Below are positions 7,334-15,702 of a stretch of 38,001 nt of DNA, piece after piece (positions within the stretch are counted from its first letter, which is position 1; the number at the start of each line of letters is the position of its first letter). A model generated the notes under the pieces. That model was given only the letters and a program-made list of their open reading frames with translations. It was not told the DNA's origin and ran no database searches. Position numbers and translations under genes: made by a program. This DNA comes from Verrucomicrobiales bacterium (GTDB taxonomy: Bacteria; Verrucomicrobiota; Verrucomicrobiia; Verrucomicrobiales; DEV007): NCBI GenBank assembly GCA_013911195.1, contig JACETS010000002.1, positions 1-38,001 of the forward strand, given 5' to 3'.

Positions 7334-8386
7334 ATGTCGGACAACGAAACCATAAAAGTCGCGGTTTTAGGAGCCAGTGGTTATTCTGGCTCTGAACTCA
7401 TTCGTATTTTAGTAAATCACCGAAAATCAGATTTAGTCTGCGTTACTTCTCGATCAGAGGCTGGAAAAACAATATCTGATGTATTTCCAAGACTCAGGGG
7501 AAACAGATTAGCCGATTCACTCTGTTTTGAGGACCCTACGGTAGAAAACATTGTTGCTAGTGGGGCAAAGTTTGTTTTTCTTGCCTTGCCTCATGGCGTT
7601 GCCGCTAATTTTGCTGTTCCATTACTGGAAGAAGGGATTCGGGTAATCGACCTTAGCGCTGATTTTAGAATTAAGGATCCAGTAACCTATGAGGAATTTT
7701 ATGGAGACGCTCATCCTGCTCCTGAAAAACTTCAGGAAGCAGTATATGGGTTGCCTGAAATTAGGCCCCAGGAAATTGCAGCTGCATCTTTAGTGGCATC
7801 TCCCGGATGTTATCCAACGAGTATTTTACTGCCATTGTTACCAATCGTTAGAAGTCAGATCATAGATGCATCCACTATTCATGTTGTTAGTATGAGTGGC
7901 ACTAGCGGTGCAGGAAAAACTCCTAATCCACAACTTCTTTTTGCAGAATGTAATGAGAGTGTTCGTGCTTACTCTGTTCCAAAACATAGACACTTATCTG
8001 AGGTTGAACAGGAGTTATCTATTGCGGCATCTGAACCTGTTGTTATTTCTTTTACCCCTGTTCTGATGCCTGTTACTGCAGGTATTGCTACGGTTATACA
8101 TGTTACCTGTAAAGAGGCCGTTGATTCTAATGGTGTCCATAAAATATTAAAAATGGCTTATGAAAATTGCCCATTTGTTAGAGTTCTCGATGAAGGTGTT
8201 GCGCCGGATACGAAAAATGTCAAAGGTACAAACTACATAGATATTGGATGCGCGTATGATAAAAGAACAAATCGCATTATGCTGATGAGCGCCGAGGATA
8301 ATTTAATAAAAGGTGCCTCAGGACAAGCAATACAGAGCTTTAATTTAATGTGTGGCTTTGATGTTCAGACTGGTCTTAATCTATAA
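7334..8386 (+). CDS. argC: N-acetyl-gamma-glutamyl-phosphate reductase
   Basis: ArgC reduces N-acetylglutamyl-5-phosphate to N-acetylglutamate semialdehyde with NADPH, the third step of arginine synthesis. The NADP-binding motif is VAVLGASGYSGSELIRIL at the N-terminus. Further blocks are FVFLALPHGVAANFAVPLL, VIDLSADFRI, and the active-site Cys in LVASPGCYPTSILLPLLP. MSGTSGAGKTPNPQLLFAEC and the catalytic His region SVPKHRHLSEVEQEL follow. The ORF track begins at a GTG (7307), but the ATG at 7334 gives MSDNETIKVAVLG, the usual distance before the Rossmann motif, and a normal 350 residues; I prefer it. It heads the argC-J-B-D-F block. The 149-bp upstream gap has AT-rich palindrome-like sequence, but I could not recognise an ArgR box with confidence. 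Confidence 0.96.
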   Translation: MSDNETIKVAVLGASGYSGSELIRILVNHRKSDLVCVTSRSEAGKTISDVFPRLRGNRLADSLCFEDPTVENIVASGAKFVFLALPHGVAANFAVPLLEEGIRVIDLSADFRIKDPVTYEEFYGDAHPAPEKLQEAVYGLPEIRPQEIAAASLVASPGCYPTSILLPLLPIVRSQIIDASTIHVVSMSGTSGAGKTPNPQLLFAECNESVRAYSVPKHRHLSEVEQELSIAASEPVVISFTPVLMPVTAGIATVIHVTCKEAVDSNGVHKILKMAYENCPFVRVLDEGVAPDTKNVKGTNYIDIGCAYDKRTNRIMLMSAEDNLIKGASGQAIQSFNLMCGFDVQTGLNL

Positions 8387-8453
8387 ATTAAAAATTGATT
8401 TTTGATCCGATCTTTTGTTAAACAACAATCATAGGAACTAATAATTGGGAAAC

Positions 8454-9671
8454 ATGAAAAGGCAAAAATCATTGATTATGCCCAAAGGCTTTAGAGCTTC
8501 AGGTGTTGCTTCTGGTATCAAAGATGGTAATAAGCTAGATTTAGGATTAATAATTTCAGATTACAACACGACTTGTGCTGCTGCTTTTACTACTAATCAA
8601 ATCAAAGCAGCTCCAGTCAGATTATCAAAAAAAAATCTTCGCCGATCTGATATAAGAGCAGCAATTGTAAATAGTGGAAACGCAAATGCATGCAACGGCA
8701 AAAAGGGTTACGAAGATGCAGTATTGATGACAGAGTCTATTGCTCAGGAATTAAATCTTAAACCATGGCAAGTATTTACATGTTCGACTGGTATTATTGG
8801 ATACCCTTTACCAATAGATAATATTTGTTCTGCTGTTCCTGATTTGGTTAGAAAATTGAAAACTAATGGTTGGAATCGATTTTCCGAATCCATTATGACC
8901 AGTGATAGTATAAATAAGGTCGCCTCCACTCAGATTTCTATTGGCAAAAAGAAAGTTACTATAACCGGTGCGGCAAAAGGATCTGGAATGATTGCTCCCA
9001 ATATGGCCACTATGCTTGCTTTTGTTGTTACTGACGTAGCTATCAATGAAAGCGACCTTAAAGCTATCACAAAAAGTGCTGTCGAAGATTCGTTTAATTC
9101 AATCAGCGTAGATGGAGACATGAGTACAAATGATACTGTTATGGTTATGGCTAACGGTGCGGCTGGAAATTCGCTACCAAAATCAAATTCGAATGATCTT
9201 AGAAAGTTTACTGAGGGATTGAGACAAGTGATGATAGATCTAGCAAAGAAATTGGTAAGGGACGGTGAGGGGGTTACTAAATTTGTAACTCTTGAAGTCA
9301 ATGGAGCTGTATCGGTTAAAGATGCGCGTAAGGTTTCTAAAGCCGTCTCAGATTCTTCGTTAGTTAAATGTTCATGGAATGGATCTGATCCTAATTGGGG
9401 GAGAATTATTGATGCTGTCGGTTATTCAGGAGCTAAAGTCGATGAACAAAAAGTTGATATATTTTTCGGAGAATATGCAGGCGCCTTAGGAGGAGAAGCG
9501 GCCATTACTCCTATCGGCAAACTTAAAAAAGAAGTTTCAAAAAAAGCTTTCACTGTTCGTATAAATCTTAACTTAGGAACAAGTTCACACCGCATGTTCA
9601 CTTCTGATCTATCAGAAGAATACGTGGCTTTTAATAGGCTTGAGTATGCTCTAAAAATTCAGGGACATTGA
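8454..9671 (+). CDS. argJ: Glutamate N-acetyltransferase / amino-acid acetyltransferase
   Basis: ArgJ moves the acetyl group from N-acetylornithine to glutamate, recycling it, and in bifunctional forms also makes N-acetylglutamate from acetyl-CoA. Family landmarks are MPKGFRASGVASGIK at the N-terminus, CAAAFTTNQIKAAPV, AIVNSGNANACNG, FTCSTGIIGYPLP (oxyanion-hole region) and the autocleavage segment KGSGMIAPNMATMLAF, cut before the Thr to give alpha and beta chains. SWNGSDPNWGRIIDAVGYSG and the C-terminal LGTSSHRMFTSDLSEEYV close the protein. The ORF track starts at TTG 8445; the ATG three codons later (8454) is equally supported and preferred. Having argJ with no argA or argE here fits the cyclic arginine pathway. 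It follows argC by 67 bp and precedes argB by about 64 bp. Confidence 0.96.
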   Translation: MKRQKSLIMPKGFRASGVASGIKDGNKLDLGLIISDYNTTCAAAFTTNQIKAAPVRLSKKNLRRSDIRAAIVNSGNANACNGKKGYEDAVLMTESIAQELNLKPWQVFTCSTGIIGYPLPIDNICSAVPDLVRKLKTNGWNRFSESIMTSDSINKVASTQISIGKKKVTITGAAKGSGMIAPNMATMLAFVVTDVAINESDLKAITKSAVEDSFNSISVDGDMSTNDTVMVMANGAAGNSLPKSNSNDLRKFTEGLRQVMIDLAKKLVRDGEGVTKFVTLEVNGAVSVKDARKVSKAVSDSSLVKCSWNGSDPNWGRIIDAVGYSGAKVDEQKVDIFFGEYAGALGGEAAITPIGKLKKEVSKKAFTVRINLNLGTSSHRMFTSDLSEEYVAFNRLEYALKIQGH

Positions 9672-9735
9672 TTCTCTGGATTTGTCGAGTAGATTGTCTC
9701 TTCCACGAAGCATCAGGGTTTTTGGTATTATTAAT

Positions 9736-10632
9736 ATGACAGTTCACAAAGAGTTCTTAAAAGAGCATATCAATAAGGCAGGTATTCTTGTTGAGGCTCT
9801 TCCATATATTCAAGACTTCAGAGGAAAATGTATTCTTGTGAAAGTTGGAGGATCAGCTATGGAGGATGCAGAGCTTTTAGACGCTCTATTGAGAGATGTT
9901 GTTTTGCTGGAGGCAGTCGGTATTAATCCAGTCATTGTTCACGGTGGAGGAAAAGCCATATCTAATGCGATGGCAAATTCTGGAATCAAGCCACGATTTG
10001 TTTCTGGTCAGAGATACACTGATCCAGAAACAATGTCGATTGTCGAGGACACCCTTGTTAATGAGGTTAATCCGAATTTAGTTAGTCTAGTTCATTCCCA
10101 TGGAGGCAAAGCAAAAGGAATTCACGGCGCAGAGGTTTTTGTTTCAAAGAGAATGAAGGCTAATTGTATCGATTCTGAGGATGATGACCTTGGATTAGTA
10201 GGGGAAGTTATTCGATGCCAAACGGCAGAAGTGAAACATTTAACTGATCAGGAAATTATACCAATCGTTTCTCCTGTATCGATGGAGGAAAATTCTGATT
10301 CAGTTTTAAATACGAATGCTGACATCGCGGCAAGTTCATTGGCTGCAGAGATGAACGTTGCTAAGTTAGTGTACATTAGTGATGTTTTAGGCGTCCTTAG
10401 AGATCCTGATGATGATTCGACGTTAATTAATACAATTAAATGTTCAGAGGTTAAAGGCCTCTCAGATGTAGGTATAATATCTGGTGGAATGCTACCAAAA
10501 TTAAATTCGGCAATTCAAGCGATTGAGTCAGGAGTCGGTAAGGTGCATATGATTGATGGCCGAATCCCTCATTCATTACTTCTAGAAATTTTTACGAACA
10601 CGGGTATAGGTACGGAAATTGTGCCATCATGA
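9736..10632 (+). CDS. argB: Acetylglutamate kinase
   Basis: ArgB phosphorylates N-acetylglutamate with ATP and is usually the arginine-feedback-regulated step in organisms with the cyclic pathway. It is an amino-acid kinase fold protein with ILVKVGGSAMED (Lys in the phosphate site), VIVHGGGKAISNAM with the glycine-rich loop, RFVSGQRYTDPETM, IIPIVSPV, NTNADIAASSLAAEM, LVYISDVLGVLRD and GIISGGMLPKLNSA. The track starts at TTG 9682; starting at ATG 9736 (MTVHKEFLKEHINKAGILVE) gives 298 residues, the family's normal length. The N-terminal helix KEFLKEHINKAGILVEALPY is of the kind present in arginine-inhibited hexameric kinases, so feedback control is plausible. Its stop overlaps the argD start (ATGA), implying translational coupling. 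Confidence 0.96.
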   Translation: MTVHKEFLKEHINKAGILVEALPYIQDFRGKCILVKVGGSAMEDAELLDALLRDVVLLEAVGINPVIVHGGGKAISNAMANSGIKPRFVSGQRYTDPETMSIVEDTLVNEVNPNLVSLVHSHGGKAKGIHGAEVFVSKRMKANCIDSEDDDLGLVGEVIRCQTAEVKHLTDQEIIPIVSPVSMEENSDSVLNTNADIAASSLAAEMNVAKLVYISDVLGVLRDPDDDSTLINTIKCSEVKGLSDVGIISGGMLPKLNSAIQAIESGVGKVHMIDGRIPHSLLLEIFTNTGIGTEIVPS

Positions 10633-11906
10633 CTAATAGCGAAGAAATAACTATTAATTTATATAATAAATATATAGTCCCTAATTATGGCAGGTTTCCA
10701 ATTATGCCTGTTAAGGGGGACGGATCTTTTTTATATGACGAGGATGGGACTAGGTATCTTGATTTTACTGGAGGAATAGCAGTTAATTCTTTAGGGCATT
10801 CTAATAAAATAATGCTCGAGGCTTTGGCTGAACAATCTTCCCAACTAATTCATTGCTCTAATTTGTATCAACCAAGGATACAGGGAGAATTAGCAAAAGT
10901 TATAGTTGAAGAGATTGTTGGTTTCGATGGTAAATGTTTTTTTTGTAATAGTGGAGCAGAGGCCAATGAGGCACTTATAAAAGTTGCCAGAAGATTTGGT
11001 GAGATTAACCCAAGTTCTTCAGGAGTTGCGAGAAAAGAGATTATATCATTCAATGGATCATTTCATGGAAGAACAACAGGAGGTATGGCTGCCACTGGGC
11101 AAAAAAAAATACGCTCAGGATTTGGTCCCTTAATGGAAGGATTTAAGCATGTTGATTTTAATGATATTACTGGCTTAGAAAATGCAGTCAGTGATAATAC
11201 AGCAGCAATTTTAGTTGAACCCGTTCAGGGAGAGGGTGGTATTAATGTATCGAATAGTGATTTTTTATTAAGGTGCCAGTCAATATGTAATGAGAAGAAT
11301 ATACTTCTTCTATTTGACGAGGTACAATGTGGAATAGGTAGATGTGGTACTCTTAATGGTTGGCAATCAATTGATGGAGCTGATAAAATAGTTCCTGATG
11401 CTATTTCATGGGCGAAAGGTATGGGTGGTGGTTTTCCTATAGGAGCTATATGGCTTAAAGCTAGAAACACTGGTGATGGAGAATTAAGTGATCTTCTCGG
11501 TCCTGGATCTCATGGTTCAACTTTTGGAGGTTCGCCGTTAGCATCTGCTGTCAGTTGTGCGGTTTTAAGAACAATCATTGATGATAATTTATCGGCATAT
11601 GCTAAAGAATTATACAAATTCATTATAAATACTTTTAATGATAAAAAAATATCATTAATCAAAGAAATAAGAGGCAGAGGGCTGATGATTGGATTTGTAA
11701 TTGATCATGAAAAATTTAATTTAATTAAAAATACTGATCAAAATTCCTCAATTTATATGGTAAATGAGTTAGCAAAAAATGGACTGCTTACAGTTCCTGC
11801 TGGGCCAGATGTTATTAGATGGCTTCCTCCCTTGAATGTTAAAAAGAGTGAAGTAAAAGAGGCAATTCAGATTATGATATCAACTCTTGATAAGGAGGCA
11901 AAATGA
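10629..11906 (+). CDS. argD: Acetylornithine aminotransferase
   Basis: This PLP-dependent class III aminotransferase converts N-acetylglutamate semialdehyde to N-acetylornithine with glutamate as donor. The 425-residue protein shows LDFTGGIAVNSLGHSN near residue 45, CFFCNSGAEANEALIKVARR, the ISFNGSFHGRTTGGMAATGQ region, AAILVEPVQGEGGINV, LLLFDEVQCGIGRCG with the Asp that contacts the pyridine nitrogen, and the PLP lysine in ISWAKGMGGGFPIGAIW. It closes with HGSTFGGSPLASAVSCAVL and IKEIRGRGLMIGFVI. Members of this group often also serve as succinyldiaminopimelate aminotransferase (DapC), but the arg context favours ArgD. It overlaps argB and argF by ATGA at both ends. Confidence 0.95.
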   Translation: MTNSEEITINLYNKYIVPNYGRFPIMPVKGDGSFLYDEDGTRYLDFTGGIAVNSLGHSNKIMLEALAEQSSQLIHCSNLYQPRIQGELAKVIVEEIVGFDGKCFFCNSGAEANEALIKVARRFGEINPSSSGVARKEIISFNGSFHGRTTGGMAATGQKKIRSGFGPLMEGFKHVDFNDITGLENAVSDNTAAILVEPVQGEGGINVSNSDFLLRCQSICNEKNILLLFDEVQCGIGRCGTLNGWQSIDGADKIVPDAISWAKGMGGGFPIGAIWLKARNTGDGELSDLLGPGSHGSTFGGSPLASAVSCAVLRTIIDDNLSAYAKELYKFIINTFNDKKISLIKEIRGRGLMIGFVIDHEKFNLIKNTDQNSSIYMVNELAKNGLLTVPAGPDVIRWLPPLNVKKSEVKEAIQIMISTLDKEAK

Positions 11907-12817
11907 AAAATTTTCTATCTATTAAATCTTGCTCAAAGGAGTACATTGAGTCTTTAATTTCTTCTGCTGAAGAACTTAAAGTTGCTAGAACTGTAGGTGA
12001 TTTTGGAGAACAACCATTAAAAAATCAGTGTTGGGGTATTATTTTCAGCAAAGCGTCAACACGGACTAGGTTGAGTTTTGAAGTTGGTATTAGGGAACTG
12101 GGAGGTTCAGCATTATTTTTATCGCCAAAAGATCTTCAACTTGGTCGAGGTGAACCAATAAAAGATACCGCGAGAGTAATGGGTAGAATGTTGCATGGAG
12201 CGATTATAAGAAATGATTCCCAAGTGGAAGTCGAAAGCTTTGCAAATTATTCCAAGCTTCCTACAATTAATGCGCTAACAGATGTCGAGCATCCTTGTCA
12301 AATTATCGCTGACCTATTAACTATAAAAGAAATTAATGGAACTTGGGAAGATAAGAAAATTGTTTTCCTTGGAGATGTTAATTGCAATGTTGCACACTCC
12401 TGGGTATGGGCTGCTGAAAAACTTGGTTTTGAACTTATTCTGTCGGGTCCAAGTAGTATTTGTTCACCGTTGGAGTACTTAAATAAAATTGAAGGTGTTA
12501 AAACGAGATATGTTGAAAATCCATATGATGCTGTGGAGAACGCTGATGTGGTTTACACAGACGTATGGGTTAGTATGGGAATGGAGGATCTAGAGGGTGA
12601 GAGGAATGGGCAATTTAATGATTACCAAATCAATAACAAGCTACTTTCAGCTGCGGCTTCTGAAGTAATGGTAATGCATTGCCTTCCCGCCTATAGAGAA
12701 AAAGAGATAACGGATGAAGTGTTTGAAAAAAATGCGGATACCATATTTTGTCAGGCCGAAAACAGGCTGCACGCACAAAAATCCATTATGAAGAGTTTAG
12801 TTAATGATCTAGACTAA
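11903..12817 (+). CDS. argF: Ornithine carbamoyltransferase
   Basis: ArgF joins ornithine and carbamoyl phosphate to citrulline. The 304-residue protein has the carbamoyl-phosphate motif SKASTRTRLSFEVG (STRTR), LFLSPKDLQLGRGEPIKDTA, the HPCQIIADLLTI motif, KIVFLGDVNCNVAHSWVWAA in the second domain, DVVYTDVWVSMGMED, and the ornithine-side HCLPAYREKEITDEVFE. A strong AAGGAGG stands 4 bases before its ATG and inside the end of argD, so this gene has both translational coupling and its own good ribosome site. argG and argH are not in the window. The last 17 bp overlap the convergent APS kinase gene, leaving no room for a separate terminator. Confidence 0.97.
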   Translation: MKNFLSIKSCSKEYIESLISSAEELKVARTVGDFGEQPLKNQCWGIIFSKASTRTRLSFEVGIRELGGSALFLSPKDLQLGRGEPIKDTARVMGRMLHGAIIRNDSQVEVESFANYSKLPTINALTDVEHPCQIIADLLTIKEINGTWEDKKIVFLGDVNCNVAHSWVWAAEKLGFELILSGPSSICSPLEYLNKIEGVKTRYVENPYDAVENADVVYTDVWVSMGMEDLEGERNGQFNDYQINNKLLSAAASEVMVMHCLPAYREKEITDEVFEKNADTIFCQAENRLHAQKSIMKSLVNDLD

Positions 12818-14195
12818 GATAATTCATTTCTTCTAGATAGGTTAATACATCATTACAACAATCATCAATTTTTCTTCCCTCCGTATTAATAACTATTTCG
12901 GCATTAGTGGGAATTTCATAAGGATCTGAAACTCCGGTAAATTCTTTGATGGTTCCTTTTCTAGCTTTAGCATACAAACCTTTTCGGTCTCGCCTCTCAC
13001 ATTCCTCTAGTGAGGTGCTTATATGGACAAGAATGAAAATAGAGTTTTTTTCGATACTATTACGAATTTCTGTTCTTATGCTTTCATACGGTGCAATAGG
13101 TGCGCATATGACAATACCTCCGTGGTTGCAAATTTCTTTTGCTACATAAGAAATCCTTCTAAGATTCATCAATCGGTCTTCTTTTGAAAAGCCTAGCCCG
13201 TAACACAAATTTTTTCTAAGAATGTCACCATCAAGAAGAGTTACTCGTCTTTTAGACTTATTGAGTAATGTAGATTGAACTCGTTTAGCAATAGTTGATT
13301 TTCCAGATCCAGAGAGCCCTGTAAAAAAAAGAGTAATACCTTTTTTGAATTTTGGAGGATCTATATGATTCAATTCATTAAGCACTTCTTCATAGGAGTC
13401 GTCTCTAGAGCCTGGGGGAATTTTTATTATCTCAACTCCACTACCAAATTCAGGAATCTTTTGCTCAAAATTAGTTAGAAGGGTGTTTATTCCCCAATTT
13501 TTTGCAATCAGTATTTGGTTTAATATGACTCTAGAATCTGTTGAATGGTTTTCTGGGATTATTGATATTTGATAGCTTTCTTTAGGTAAGTTTGATAAAG
13601 CTGCAAAAATACATCTTAATTTTGCATGACATTCATAGGATTCATTAAAGATGACTTGAATTAAAATTTTCTTTTTAGTCTCTTTGAAATGATTTTTTAA
13701 GTGATTAATTTCGCTTTTATGTAACAAATTATTACATAAAAACATTGTCTCAAATTCTAATGAATCAGGATGCTGATAAAGTCGCATTGCCTCTTTGCCT
13801 GAACGATACGGAAGTTCAATTCCAATCACTTCACCTCCAAAATAATATCTGCCTTCATTAGAGAAAATGCTACTAACGAAAATAAATGCAATTAACACTC
13901 CCTCTGGATCAAGAAGAGAAACTGTTTCGCCTATTTCAATTTCTTCAAATAGATTTTTATTAACTTGAAGAGAAAGTAATTTTGACCATGGAGAACCATC
14001 CTCTAAGCAAAAGTTTTCAAGAACAGATAGATAGTCTTTTTCACTAAGGTATCCATTAAGAGGTTGATAATTCCCATATAATAATAACTCTAAATCATTT
14101 AATTGATCTTGATTTAGATCATGTGCCTTGCATCCTTGATTTGCAGCTACAAGTTTTTTTGCCGTTTGATCATCAGCAATGAGATTTGGAGGCAT
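12801..14195 (-). CDS. APS kinase fused to a degenerate ATP-sulfurylase-like domain
   Basis: The C-terminal part (residues ~288-464) is a full adenylylsulfate kinase, which makes PAPS from APS and ATP: P-loop FFTGLSGSGKSTIAKRV, LLDGDILRKNLCYGLGFS, ICAPIAPYESIRTEIR and RDRKGLYAKARKGTIKEFTG. The N-terminal part matches the fused ATP-sulfurylase/APS-kinase proteins at the PUA-like start (LNDLELLLYGNYQPLNGYLS, VSLLDPEGVLIAFI, GGEVIGIELPYR). The catalytic half that should follow is shortened and eroded: the QTRNPxHRAH motif reads LCNNLLHKSE, the HPxVG motif is gone and GRDHAG is absent. Total length is 464, against roughly 570 for bifunctional relatives. I infer a working APS kinase without sulfurylase activity. 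The track's first codon is TTG (14201); the ATG at 14195 is preferred. The unidentified gene 14249-15604 is 53 bp upstream on the same strand. Confidence 0.85.
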   Translation of the reverse strand: MPPNLIADDQTAKKLVAANQGCKAHDLNQDQLNDLELLLYGNYQPLNGYLSEKDYLSVLENFCLEDGSPWSKLLSLQVNKNLFEEIEIGETVSLLDPEGVLIAFIFVSSIFSNEGRYYFGGEVIGIELPYRSGKEAMRLYQHPDSLEFETMFLCNNLLHKSEINHLKNHFKETKKKILIQVIFNESYECHAKLRCIFAALSNLPKESYQISIIPENHSTDSRVILNQILIAKNWGINTLLTNFEQKIPEFGSGVEIIKIPPGSRDDSYEEVLNELNHIDPPKFKKGITLFFTGLSGSGKSTIAKRVQSTLLNKSKRRVTLLDGDILRKNLCYGLGFSKEDRLMNLRRISYVAKEICNHGGIVICAPIAPYESIRTEIRNSIEKNSIFILVHISTSLEECERRDRKGLYAKARKGTIKEFTGVSDPYEIPTNAEIVINTEGRKIDDCCNDVLTYLEEMNYLSLDH

Positions 14196-14248
14196 TTTCA
14201 AAAGAGGTTTTGTGAGAAGTAATTAATTCAGGCTCAAAAAAATATTAA

Positions 14249-15604
14249 TCAATCGATCTTTTCTTTTGCTTTATCTGCAGTTTCTTTTGCTCCTGGGTTT
14301 TTGGGCGTTGCTAATTCAATTTTCCCATCTCCAAATGCTATTACAGCCCCTTCTCTAAGCAACCAATTCAGATCTTGTAAAACTTTTAGCTGATTTTCAT
14401 TTAGTTCTTCTATTTCCGAATCACTTTTTGATGAATCTTGATCGGTTTTTGAGTCAGTGTTTTCGCTTGATGGAGCAAGTTCATCAAGTAGTTCTTTGCT
14501 GGTCACTCTTTTTCGATCACGAATAAAAGTAACAATGGCTTTGATTGGCTCAGACAGGGTGTCGTCATCTGAAAGAGGCTTAGGCCGTGAAATGCAGGCA
14601 AAAATTTTCTTACCTCTTTTAAAGAATTTCAATCCTTCATTACCCAATATTGTACATATAGGGTTAACTAAACTGGCAGGGTGTTTTTTCGCATGTATAG
14701 AAGTATTCTTAACCAATGCTAGTAAACCAGAGGAGAGCATTTTTCCTTCGATGTTACCGGGAACTGTGAATTTAATACCAGCCTCGACCAACTCCTCAGC
14801 GTAATTATTTAAGAAGTGATTTTCAGCTTCTTCTCGGCCCTTTAAAACTATTTCCTCATCATCAGTTTTGTTTTTAATAGAATATTGATCCTGTACACTT
14901 TGAGCTTTTTTCCATTTCTCTACTAACTCTTCACTGGATTCAATTTTTATCTTATTTTTGAAAGTTTCTAATTCAATATTTGGAAATTTATTTTTGTGAA
15001 GACTGATTATTTCTTTTTGATATGAGTGGTGATTAGGAGGTCCAATTAAGGTACCGCTTATTCCGCAGATTCCAATTGAATGATAATTACCTTTAGGGGC
15101 CTCTATTTCGACACTTTCTTTATTGTAGTAATTAAGCAAAGTATTTTCATCCAAAAGGCTATTCAGAGCCTCGTTTTTACTTAACCACAATGAGTTGTTA
15201 GAGGTACCAAAAAATAAATTGTTCTCTTTTTCACTCTCACACTTGAATGATATTTCATATCGCTCTCTTTGCGATAAGATCAGTTTTGCTATTTCAAATA
15301 CTGAATATGATCTTGCTGTTTTTTTAATTTGATCAGCAATTTGTTTAAGGCTCGATGCGCAGGGAAGAATTTCTGCTTTAATTCCCTCTGGAGGAACAAT
15401 TCTTTCTGTTCTTTCTTGATGATTCCTATTGCGGTTAAAATTTTTATTTTTTCCCTTAGACCATTTTTTTCTTTTTACCTCTTTTTTGTCATTCTTATTT
15501 CGAAATCTTTCTTCCTTAGGGAAGTTTTGTTTTTTCGGATTTTCTTTTAACCAATCGGGAACTAATTGGAAATTAGAAAGATCAAGGGGACTTTGGTCGC
15601 TCAT
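14249..15604 (-). CDS. Uncharacterised protein, basic N-terminal tail, possible RNA/DNA binder
   Basis: I do not recognise a named family in this 451-residue protein. Residues ~22-68 form a low-complexity, strongly basic tail rich in Lys, Arg and Asn (KRKKWSKGKNKNFNRNRNHQ), of a kind that often binds nucleic acid. Then comes a compact segment PPEGIKAEILPCASSLKQIA and TARSYSVFEIAKLILSQRER, a middle part with ICGISGTLIGPPNHHSYQKE, and a region ISRPKPLSDDDTLSEPIKAI that leads into a helical stretch. A charged linker (SSENTDSKTDQDSSKSDSEI) precedes NENQLKVLQDLNWLLREGAVIAF, which looks like a small winged-helix end. There is no signal peptide or membrane segment. It precedes the APS kinase fusion by about 50 bp on the same strand. 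A role in translation or RNA metabolism is a guess from composition. Confidence 0.72.
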   Translation of the reverse strand: MSDQSPLDLSNFQLVPDWLKENPKKQNFPKEERFRNKNDKKEVKRKKWSKGKNKNFNRNRNHQERTERIVPPEGIKAEILPCASSLKQIADQIKKTARSYSVFEIAKLILSQRERYEISFKCESEKENNLFFGTSNNSLWLSKNEALNSLLDENTLLNYYNKESVEIEAPKGNYHSIGICGISGTLIGPPNHHSYQKEIISLHKNKFPNIELETFKNKIKIESSEELVEKWKKAQSVQDQYSIKNKTDDEEIVLKGREEAENHFLNNYAEELVEAGIKFTVPGNIEGKMLSSGLLALVKNTSIHAKKHPASLVNPICTILGNEGLKFFKRGKKIFACISRPKPLSDDDTLSEPIKAIVTFIRDRKRVTSKELLDELAPSSENTDSKTDQDSSKSDSEIEELNENQLKVLQDLNWLLREGAVIAFGDGKIELATPKNPGAKETADKAKEKID

Positions 15605-15675
15605 TTGGTTGAGTAATGAATCTTATAATAAGGCAGGGCCTCATTGAAAATAAAATTACATGATAATTAAATCTT

Positions 15676-15698
15676 AAAAAGTGTTTAAAAGCAAACAC
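15676..15698 (-). terminator. Candidate intrinsic terminator after polX-plsY-gpsA
   Basis: On the minus strand, just past the gpsA stop, the sequence reads GTGTTT-GCTTTT-AAACAC followed directly by TTTTT. This is a perfect 6-bp hairpin with a U-tract, the form of a Rho-independent terminator. It sits exactly where the minus-strand operon should end and before the separate gene at 15604. The stem is short and AT-rich, so its strength is uncertain. Confidence 0.6.
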
Positions 15699-15702
15699 AG
15701 AC

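Noticed and set aside
14457-14804. 115-residue plus-strand ORF within the unidentified gene
   Set aside because: It is a shadow ORF; the Ser-rich composition comes from the complementary strand of acidic codons.
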